From Bacteroides sp. (lineage in GTDB: Bacteria; Bacteroidota; Bacteroidia; Bacteroidales; Muribaculaceae), in NCBI GenBank assembly GCA_014801655.1, contig JAAVDT010000045.1, positions 71,106-76,146 on the forward strand: a stretch of 5,041 nt of DNA. Reading direction: 5' to 3'. Numbering within the stretch: the stretch's first letter is position 1; each line of letters begins with the position of its first letter. Of this stretch, positions 1 to 5,041 are shown in pieces. The translations under genes were made by a program, and so were the position numbers. The notes beneath the pieces were generated by a model. The model did not search any database, was not told the DNA's origin, and was given only the letters and a program-made list of their open reading frames with translations.

Positions 1-8
1 ATTCTGGA

Positions 9-703
9 TTATTGGCCGCGCTTGCGTTTGAGAATTTCGTTGACTCGGGCGGCGTCTTCGTAGTTTTCCTGCTCGATGAGTCGGGCGAGGGTGCGTTCGA
101 GCTCTTCGACGGTGTAGTTTTCCAGTCGGGCTTCAGAGGCGAGAAGGCTTCCGGGTTCGGGGGCGAAGTCGTCGTCGGCGAGAATGTGGGGGCTCCGGCT
201 GCGGCCTGTTCGTCGGCTTCGCGGTCGGGGTCAAATTCTTCGAAGCCATCATCGTTGTCGCTATCGGCTGCGGTGCCGTCGGGGTTGTTCATCACGAAGC
301 CGGTTTCTTCGATAATTTCGGGGGTGGTGAAAATCGGTGCGCCGGTGCGCATGGCAATGGCAATGGCGTCGCTGGTTCGGGAGTCGATGCTGACGGATCG
401 TTCGCCGTCGGTGAAGGTGAGTTCGGAGGAGAAGATGCCATCCTCGAAGCGGTAGATGAAGACCTCGACGAGTTTCACACCGAAAGCGTGGGCGAAGCTG
501 ACAAAGAGGTCGTGGGTCATTGGGCGGGGAGGGGTGACATTTTCCATGCGCAGGGCGATTGACTGCGCTTCGGCGGCTCCGATGACCACCGGAATGCGGT
601 AGGGGCCGCCGACTTGTGCGAGAATGAGGGCATAGGCTCCGCTCTGAATCTGGGAGTAGGAGAGGCCGAGCACGCGCAGTCGGATTCGCTTATTGTCTGT
701 CAT
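9..703 (-). CDS. Bifunctional nuclease family protein (DUF151) with C-terminal UvrB/UvrC motif, interrupted by an apparent frameshift
   Basis: From the ATG at 703-701 the protein begins MTDNKRIRLRVLGLSYSQ and gives a complete DUF151 domain over residues 1 to about 135, including RIPVVIGAAEAQSIAL (36-51), the PPRPMTHDLF stretch (58-67) and SIDSRTSDAIAIAMR (105-119), all typical of the family. An acidic linker follows (about 137-170, rich in D and E). In this frame the rest becomes a low-complexity S/T/P tail that is still open at the window edge. In the frame one base away, the same DNA encodes LENYTVEELERTLARLIEQE and then NYEDAARVNEILKRKRGQ, a clear UvrB/UvrC helix-pair motif, ending at a TAA at 11-9. 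Adding one base at the G5 run 188-192 joins both parts into a 231-residue protein. Family members are described as having nuclease activity on DNA and RNA, but the role in Bacteroidetes is not established. It is the last visible gene of the minus-strand cluster, 38 bp after mnmA. The family call is firm; whether the gene is intact is uncertain. Confidence 0.88.
188..192 (-). other. Probable frameshift site: homopolymer run in the DUF151 gene
   Basis: The plus strand has GGGGG here (CCCCC in the coding sense). Upstream, the coding frame reads A-G-A-P through codon 172. Downstream, the sensible frame is shifted by one base and reads H-I-L-A-D-D-D-F-A-P-E-P, which continues the acidic linker and leads into the UvrB/UvrC motif. 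A sixth C would restore a single reading frame. The shifted frame has a stop at 233-231, so the change of frame must occur after that point. A second G5 run at 159-163 is also possible, but the unshifted frame before it reads S-P-T-T-T-S, which fits the acidic linker less well. Confidence 0.7.
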
Positions 704-741
704 AAAAAGGTTGCTATATATAATAAGGTGTAAACGATGGG

Positions 742-1842
742 TTAGAGGTCGGGATGTTCGCGCTCGATGTTTCGGCCGGTGATGATTCCGGAGCCATAGC
801 AGATGCGGCTCTCGGGGTCGTAGACCACGGCAAACTGTCCGGGGGCGATGCCTTGCACCTTGCGTTCGCTTTCAATGATGTAGTCGCCCTCGGCGGTGCG
901 GGTCAGGCGTCCGGGGAGAAACTCCGGCATGTGGCGGTTTTTGAAAGTGATCGGGGTGTTGGAGCAGTCGGGGCCGAAGGGGTCGGCGGTGATCCAGTGC
1001 ATTTCGGTGAGGTGAAGAGTGCGTCCATACTGTCGCTCGGTGTCATAGCCGTTGGAGACGTAGATGACATTGTCGTGGACATTTTTCTTGACCACATACC
1101 AGGGTCCGCCGCTGAGTCCGAGGCCTTTGCGCTGGCCGATGGTGTGGAACCAGAATCCGCGGTGCTCGCCGAGTTTGCGTCCGGTTTCGATTTCAACGAT
1201 GGCTCCGGGGCGCTCGCCGAGGTGGCGGCGGATGAAGTCGTTGTAGTTGATTTTGCCGAGGAAGCAGATGCCCTGGCTGTCGTGGCGATAGGCGTTGGGC
1301 ATGCGGGTGGCCACGGCTATTTCGCGCACTTGCGATTTTGGCATGTCGCCGATGGGGAAGAGGGCATGGGCGAGCTGGGGATATGTGATGCGGGCAAGGA
1401 AGTCGGTCTGGTCCTTGACCTTGTCGATGGCCGTGCCGAGCCACACCTTGCCCGAAATCGGGTCGTTGATGGTGGTGGCATAGTGGCCGGTGGCTGTCTT
1501 TTCAAATTCGTGGCCCCAGCGCTGCTCGAAGTATCCGAATTTGATCATGCGGTTGCACATGATGTCGGGGTTGGGGGTAAGACCCTGGCGGACTGTGCGC
1601 AGGGCATATTCCATGACTGAGTCCCAATATTCTTCATGGAGCGAGACCACTTCAAACGGGAGGTGGAACTTGTCGGCAATGAAGCGACACATTTCAATGT
1701 CTTCTTCGGCGGAGCAATCGCCCTCGCCGTTGTCGAGGCCAATGCGTATATAAAACAGATGGAGGTCGTGGCCCTGTTCAAGCAGTCGGTAGACTGCGAC
1801 AGCGCTGTCAACTCCACCCGAAATCAATACTGCTATTTTCAT
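742..1842 (-). CDS. mnmA: tRNA-specific 2-thiouridylase MnmA
   Basis: This cytoplasmic enzyme activates the C2 position of the wobble uridine (U34) in tRNA-Lys, -Glu and -Gln with ATP and replaces oxygen with sulfur to form s2U34. The 366 residues match the usual family length of about 360-380. The N-terminal PP-loop SGGVDSAV (8-15) binds ATP. NPDIMCNRMIKFG (91-103) carries the first conserved cysteine, Cys96. TGHYA (118-122) and KDQTDFL (143-149) follow in the usual order. DSQGICFLG (188-196) carries Cys193, the residue corresponding to the persulfide-bearing cysteine of E. coli MnmA. HTIGQRKGLG (233-242) and the C-terminal beta-barrel part (about 290-360, with GIAPGQFAVVYD) complete the fold. 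The ATG beginning MKIAVLISGG places the PP-loop at its normal distance from the N-terminus. Bacteroidetes often carry more than one mnmA copy, so this may be one of several paralogues. It lies 48 bp after the DoxX gene and has no obvious promoter of its own. Confidence 0.96.
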   Translation of the reverse strand: MKIAVLISGGVDSAVAVYRLLEQGHDLHLFYIRIGLDNGEGDCSAEEDIEMCRFIADKFHLPFEVVSLHEEYWDSVMEYALRTVRQGLTPNPDIMCNRMIKFGYFEQRWGHEFEKTATGHYATTINDPISGKVWLGTAIDKVKDQTDFLARITYPQLAHALFPIGDMPKSQVREIAVATRMPNAYRHDSQGICFLGKINYNDFIRRHLGERPGAIVEIETGRKLGEHRGFWFHTIGQRKGLGLSGGPWYVVKKNVHDNVIYVSNGYDTERQYGRTLHLTEMHWITADPFGPDCSNTPITFKNRHMPEFLPGRLTRTAEGDYIIESERKVQGIAPGQFAVVYDPESRICYGSGIITGRNIEREHPDL

Positions 1843-1890
1843 TTGGTTTGGAAAATCTTTTGCTGTTGTTGGGGGTGCGAGTGTTGGGGA

Positions 1891-2400
1891 TTAGACTTCG
1901 TCGAGCTCCTCTTTCTCGTCGCGGCCCTGGCGGCCGATGATGAAGATGGAGATGAAATAGTCGAGGGAGATTTTGCCCGGTCCGGCAAGGAGGATGAAGA
2001 GATAGATGCCGATGAACATGACGGGGAGATAGCCCGGCTCGGTGGAGTCAAGTCCGTAGAGCGAGGTGTGGGGGAGCAGGTCGTGGGCAATATAGTATTC
2101 GGCGGCTATCATCGAGGCGATGGGGGGGAGGGTTGAGAGTCTGGTCAGGAATCCCACCATGATGAAAAGCGAGCAGACGAGCTCAATCACAATCATGATG
2201 CTCAGGCAGGTTGCGGAGCTTAGGCCGAGGACGGTCGGGAAGTCGACGCTCATGGTCGAGTAGTTGACCAGATGGCGGATGCCGAACTGCATGAACATGA
2301 TGCCTACGAAAAGGCGGATGAACAGTCGGGCCATGTTGCTGTAGGTATAGCCCGTGAACATAAGAAACAGGCGCGCGAGCGCATCGGTGAATTTCTTCAT
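1891..2400 (-). CDS. DoxX family integral membrane protein
   Basis: The 169-residue protein has four predicted membrane segments, at about 22-42 (ARLFIRLFVGIMFMQFGIRH), 62-85, 88-104 and 124-140. The arrangement and the signature after the last helix, LLAGPGKISLDYFI (137-150), are typical of the DoxX family, as is the RLFVGIMFMQFGIRHL pattern in the first helix. The C-terminus ends in a charged tail (RQGRDEKEELDEV) that probably faces the cytoplasm. DoxX was named after a subunit of the thiosulfate:quinone oxidoreductase of the archaeon Acidianus. Bacterial homologues are mostly uncharacterised, though a mycobacterial one has been linked to oxidative-stress and thiol defence, so no substrate is assigned here. 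It sits between a thioredoxin-like exported protein (55 bp upstream) and mnmA (48 bp downstream), probably in one transcript. The start MKKFTDALARLF is the only reasonable ATG before the first helix. The family assignment is firm; the function is unknown. Confidence 0.92.
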   Translation of the reverse strand: MKKFTDALARLFLMFTGYTYSNMARLFIRLFVGIMFMQFGIRHLVNYSTMSVDFPTVLGLSSATCLSIMIVIELVCSLFIMVGFLTRLSTLPPIASMIAAEYYIAHDLLPHTSLYGLDSTEPGYLPVMFIGIYLFILLAGPGKISLDYFISIFIIGRQGRDEKEELDEV

Positions 2401-2455
2401 TGTCTCTATCTTGAAGGTTGGGGGAGTTTTTTAAGGATAAAACGGCGCGGGATGA

Positions 2456-3391
2456 TTATTGTTCAAGCCGGGCGGCGAGCTGAATCATGATGGAGATGAT
2501 GAGGTCGACATTGTCGGTTTTCAGCAGAATGTTGCCCGAGGGGTTGAGCAGATAGAACGCCGGGGAGTGGCGCAGGTCGTAGAGCTCGTCGGCATTGGGA
2601 GATGCAACCGTGATCCATTCCTGAGGATTGGAGGCGGCCATGCGGCGCCACTCCTCGTTGGCCGGGTCGCCGGGGTAGACGCTCACGAGGTCGATCTGTC
2701 CGCCCTCGATGATGCGTCGGGTGCGGATGTCGGTGTCGAGTCGCAGACGGGCCATGCGGCAGTCGTCGCATTCCGGGTCGTTGAAAAACAGGATGGTGCC
2801 TTGCTTGGCGGAGTCGGCTGCAAAGAGGGATTTGCGACCGTCGAGGTCAACGATGTCAAACGCCGGCGCGTGTTCTCCGGGCTGGCTTGCGGAAAGCACC
2901 TTGGCCAGATGTTGATAGCGCAGTTTGCGGTTTTTGTCGAGTTTCTTGTTGGCGATGATTTCGTTGGCAAAGAGCAGGAAGAGCTCATCGCTCTGAAATT
3001 CAGCCGAGTCGCTGTAGAGTTTCGATTCGACGAGCTCGCCGATGAAAGCCACATTGTCGGGCTTCTTTTCGATGCGCTTCATGAACCGGGGCACCTCTTC
3101 ATAGACCACGGAGGCAGTGGCATGGGGCATGAACGACAGGTAGGTGTCGAAGGCCTGCGCCATTTTGTCGCGCGAGGAGAAAGCCTTGTTGAGGTCGCAG
3201 AAATCCCAGTAGTGGCGCAGCATGAAGTCGACTTTGTCCTGGTGCATCACCAGAGAGTCGGGGATAATCGGGAGCTGGAAAAAACCATTGTTGGCGTCGT
3301 TGGCGGAAGAAGAGGTCTGCGCATTGACCTGCGGGGTGGCAGCGAAGCAACCTGCAACTATAGCCATTATAAAAAAGCGAAATATTTTCAT
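2456..3391 (-). CDS. Exported DUF5106 domain-containing thioredoxin-like protein
   Basis: A 311-residue envelope protein. The preferred start is the ATG at 3391-3389, which gives a signal peptide (MKIFRFFIMAIVAGCFAATP, ending near VNA-Q at residue 25). An in-frame ATG 24 codons upstream (3463) would put a non-signal extension in front of it and would overlap the likely promoter, so I reject it. Residues about 36-170 are helical, begin with FFQLPIIPDSLVMHQDKVDF and resemble the DUF5106 region found with thioredoxin folds in Bacteroidetes. Residues about 172-311 form a thioredoxin-like domain of the TlpA/AhpC-TSA type: PGEHAPAFDIVDLDG (171-185), then ILFFNDPECDDC with a CxxC pair, Cys208 and Cys211, and the likely cis-proline in RHSPAFYLL (Pro277). 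The redox pair is intact, so thiol-disulfide activity in the periplasm is a reasonable inference; the partner is unknown. It is the first gene of the minus-strand cluster. The fold is well supported; the DUF5106 name is recalled from family resemblance. Confidence 0.85.
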   Translation of the reverse strand: MKIFRFFIMAIVAGCFAATPQVNAQTSSSANDANNGFFQLPIIPDSLVMHQDKVDFMLRHYWDFCDLNKAFSSRDKMAQAFDTYLSFMPHATASVVYEEVPRFMKRIEKKPDNVAFIGELVESKLYSDSAEFQSDELFLLFANEIIANKKLDKNRKLRYQHLAKVLSASQPGEHAPAFDIVDLDGRKSLFAADSAKQGTILFFNDPECDDCRMARLRLDTDIRTRRIIEGGQIDLVSVYPGDPANEEWRRMAASNPQEWITVASPNADELYDLRHSPAFYLLNPSGNILLKTDNVDLIISIMIQLAARLEQ

Positions 3392-3419
3392 GTCATTAAA
3401 GTCGGTTTGTTTTTCACCA

Positions 3420-3427
3420 CAAATATA
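3420..3427 (-). promoter_or_regulatory. Probable -7 promoter box for the minus-strand operon
   Basis: Read on the minus strand the bases are TATATTTG, an exact match to the Bacteroidetes primary-sigma -7 consensus TAnnTTTG. Transcription would begin near 3413-3415, giving a leader of about 22 bases before the ATG at 3391. I see no good TTTG-type -33 element at the usual 19-21 base spacing, so the call rests on the -7 box and its position. It lies inside the longer reading frame that begins at 3463, which supports the shorter start for the exported protein. Confidence 0.55.
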
Positions 3428-3528
3428 ACAATAATCATTCATATAATCGGCCTTCCGAGCCAAAAAATAGCGGGGGCGGGCTCAACAATATCGGGGTTAG
3501 GGTTGTTTAAGGGATATAAAACAACTAT

Positions 3529-3552
3529 TACAACCAATATTGCAACCAAAAT
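3529..3552. repeat. Short imperfect tandem repeat upstream of clpB
   Basis: Two adjacent 12-base units, TACAACCAATAT (3529-3540) and TGCAACCAAAAT (3541-3552), differ at two positions. The second unit lies in the spacer of the candidate clpB promoter and the first overlaps its -33 end. A GGTTGT at 3501-3506 is the inverse of the ACAACC within the first unit. This could be a binding site for a regulator or a chance feature of AT-rich DNA. It does not match the CIRCE heat-shock operator. The rest of the divergent region (3392-3596) holds only the two candidate promoters and no small gene I can support. Confidence 0.35.
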
Positions 3553-3571
3553 TCAGAGTATATTTTATTTG
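3540..3571 (+). promoter_or_regulatory. Candidate clpB promoter
   Basis: A TTG at 3540-3542 followed 21 bases later by TTTATTTG (3564-3571) resembles the Bacteroidetes -33 / -7 pair (TTTG and TAnnTTTG) with one mismatch in the -7 box. It would place the transcript start about 20 bases before the clpB ATG at 3597. An alternative -7 is TATATTTT (3559-3566), also one mismatch from consensus but without a -33 partner. The AT-rich stretch before the ATG has no real Shine-Dalgarno, as is usual in this phylum. I cannot choose firmly between the two boxes. Confidence 0.4.
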
Positions 3572-3596
3572 ACAAAACTATTTATTTAAAGATATT

Positions 3597-5041
3597 ATGA
3601 ATTTCAATAATTTCACCATTAAATCGCAGGAAGCCATTCAGAAAGCCTTTGAAATCACGAAGGCAAACGGCAACCAGGCTATTGAGCCGATCCACATCCT
3701 CAAGGGGGTGCTCACCGAGGGTGAGTCAGTAGTGAAGTTCATCTTCGCCAAGGTCGGCGCCAATATTCAGCAGCTCCAGATGGCTGTTGACCGCGAGCTT
3801 GCCACGCTTCCGAAAGTGTCGGGAGGCGGCGAGCCGTATCTCTCGCGCTATTCCAACGATGTGTTGCAGCAGGCTCTTGACCTGGCAAAGAAACAGGGCG
3901 ACGAGTATGTGACGCTTGAGGCGTTGCTCCTTGCGCTTTTCGTAGTAAGCTCTCCGGCCTCGACCGTGATGAAAGATGCCGGCATGGGCGAATCGGAACT
4001 TCGGGGTGCCATTCAGGAACTCCGCAAGGGCAAAAAAGCCACCGACCAGAGCGCAGAGGAAACCTACAACGCACTGTCGAAATATGCCATCAACCTCAAT
4101 GAACGTGCCCGCACCGGCAAGCTCGACCCTGTGATCGGGCGAGATGATGAAATTCGCCGAGTGCTTCAGATTCTGAGCCGACGCACCAAAAACAACCCGA
4201 TGCTCATCGGTGAGCCGGGTACGGGTAAAACGGCTATAGCCGAGGGTCTTGCGCAGCGAATCGTTCGTGGCGACGTGCCTGAAAACCTCCGTTCGAAACA
4301 GATTTTCTCGCTCGATATGGGTGCGCTCGTTGCGGGTGCGAAATATAAGGGCGAGTTTGAGGAACGACTGAAAGCCATCGTCAACGAAGTGACTCAGAGC
4401 GACGGTGAAATCATTCTCTTCATCGATGAAATCCACACCCTCGTGGGTGCCGGAAAAGGGGAGGGCGCAATGGATGCCGCCAACATTCTCAAACCGGCTC
4501 TTGCCCGAGGCGAGCTGCGCAGCATCGGCGCAACGACGCTCGATGAATATCAGAAATATTTTGAAAAAGATAAAGCGCTGGAACGCCGATTCCAGAAAGT
4601 GATGGTCAACGAGCCTGACGAGATGAGCGCAATAGCCATTCTCCGAGGCTTGAAGGAACGCTACGAAAACCACCACAAAGTGCGCATCCGCGACGAGGCG
4701 ATTATTGCCGCCGTTCAGCTCTCGGAACGCTATATCACCGACCGATTCCTCCCGGATAAGGCTATTGACCTGGTGGATGAGGCTGCCTCGAAGCTCCGTC
4801 TGGAGATTGACTCCGTGCCGCAGGCGCTCGACGAAATCAGCCGAATGATAGCTCAGAAAGAGATTGAACGTGAGGCCATCAAGCGCGAGGGCGATGAAGC
4901 CAAAGTGCATGAAATTGAAAAAGATCTGGCCTCGATGCGTGAGGAAGAGAAAGAATATATGGCCAAATGGAAGGCTGAAAAAGATCTCATCAACCGCATT
5001 CAGCAAAACAAGATTGACATCGAGCAACTTAACTTCGACGC
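3597..5041 (+). CDS. clpB: ATP-dependent chaperone ClpB (protein disaggregase), 3' end outside the window
   Basis: ClpB is a hexameric cytoplasmic AAA+ unfoldase that works with DnaK to pull proteins out of aggregates after heat or other stress. The ATG at 3597 starts [15 protein letters not shown], the standard Bacteroidetes ClpB N-terminus. Residues 1 to about 145 form the two-repeat Clp N domain. The first AAA+ module follows with [20 protein letters not shown], Walker A GEPGTGKT (205-212, Lys211), the pore loop [12 protein letters not shown] (Tyr250), Walker B ILFIDE (273-278 region, Glu278), sensor-1 GATT (Thr314) and the arginine-finger pair in LERRFQ (Arg330, Arg331). From about residue 407 a charged helical stretch begins the coiled-coil middle domain, which separates ClpB from ClpA and ClpC. 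The reading frame stays open to the edge at 481 codons; the full protein should be about 860 residues, so the second AAA+ module lies outside. Every catalytic residue in the visible half is present. It is transcribed divergently from the exported thioredoxin-like gene. Confidence 0.97.
   Translation, partial: MNFNNFTIKSQEAIQKAFEITKANGNQAIEPIHILKGVLTEGESVVKFIFAKVGANIQQLQMAVDRELATLPKVSGGGEPYLSRYSNDVLQQALDLAKKQGDEYVTLEALLLALFVVSSPASTVMKDAGMGESELRGAIQELRKGKKATDQSAEETYNALSKYAINLNERARTGKLDPVIGRDDEIRRVLQILSRRTKNNPMLIGEPGTGKTAIAEGLAQRIVRGDVPENLRSKQIFSLDMGALVAGAKYKGEFEERLKAIVNEVTQSDGEIILFIDEIHTLVGAGKGEGAMDAANILKPALARGELRSIGATTLDEYQKYFEKDKALERRFQKVMVNEPDEMSAIAILRGLKERYENHHKVRIRDEAIIAAVQLSERYITDRFLPDKAIDLVDEAASKLRLEIDSVPQALDEISRMIAQKEIEREAIKREGDEAKVHEIEKDLASMREEEKEYMAKWKAEKDLINRIQQNKIDIEQLNFD

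Noticed and set aside
12..455. Plus-strand open frame of 147 codons over the DUF151 gene
   Set aside because: It is antisense to a clearly conserved domain, has a composition typical of a shadow frame, and matches no family I recognise.
704..741. TATATATA-rich spacer between mnmA and the DUF151 gene as a promoter
   Set aside because: It is AT-rich but does not match the Bacteroidetes -7 consensus, and the 38-bp gap suits co-transcription.
754..1620. Plus-strand open frame of 288 codons antisense to mnmA
   Set aside because: Its A/V/G/D-rich composition follows from the GC-rich third positions of mnmA on the other strand, and no domain is recognisable.
2401..2455. Possible terminator or promoter between the thioredoxin-like gene and the DoxX gene
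   Set aside because: There is a run of T residues but no convincing GC-rich stem before it, and no TAnnTTTG box; read-through in one operon is simpler.
2459..3589. Plus-strand open frame of 376 codons antisense to the thioredoxin-like gene
   Set aside because: It covers the whole conserved minus-strand gene and runs through the divergent promoter region; the protein has no recognisable motif.
3726..5027. Minus-strand open frame of 433 codons antisense to clpB
   Set aside because: Despite its length, it lies entirely within the highly conserved clpB sequence; its long open frame is an effect of codon bias.

Overview
The window most likely comes from a Bacteroidales bacterium, and its GC-rich codon use (many C/G third positions) would fit Muribaculaceae better than Bacteroides; the family-level placement is an inference. 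The reasons are the ClpB N-terminus and body, which read like Bacteroidetes ClpB, an exported DUF5106/thioredoxin-like protein (a family typical of this phylum), a bifunctional-nuclease (DUF151) protein with a C-terminal UvrB/UvrC motif, a TAnnTTTG-type promoter -7 box, and no convincing Shine-Dalgarno sequences.

Layout. Four genes lie head to tail on the minus strand from about 3391 down to 9: an exported DUF5106 plus thioredoxin-like protein (2456-3391), a DoxX-family membrane protein (1891-2400), the tRNA 2-thiouridylase MnmA (742-1842) and a DUF151 bifunctional nuclease-like protein (9-703). The gaps between them are 55, 48 and 38 bp. No internal terminator or strong internal promoter is visible, so they probably form one operon read from a promoter near 3420-3427. 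A 205-bp AT-rich divergent region (3392-3596) separates this operon from clpB, which runs on the plus strand from 3597 and leaves the window after 481 codons, inside its coiled-coil middle domain.

The least ordinary observation is in the DUF151 gene. The reading frame that begins with a perfect DUF151 domain loses its frame in the acidic linker, at a G5 run (188-192 on the plus strand). The UvrB/UvrC motif and its stop codon lie in the other frame. One missing base restores a coherent 231-residue protein, so this is an assembly or sequencing error, a recent mutation, or (less likely) a programmed -1 shift.

Functionally, the minus-strand cluster joins an envelope thiol-redox protein, a DoxX membrane protein and a tRNA-thiolation enzyme, which suggests but does not prove a loose sulfur/thiol theme. 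ClpB is a general disaggregase and is transcribed separately. I see no mobile element, CRISPR array, tRNA or rRNA, and nothing that amounts to an undescribed multi-gene system; the window is mostly conserved core genome.
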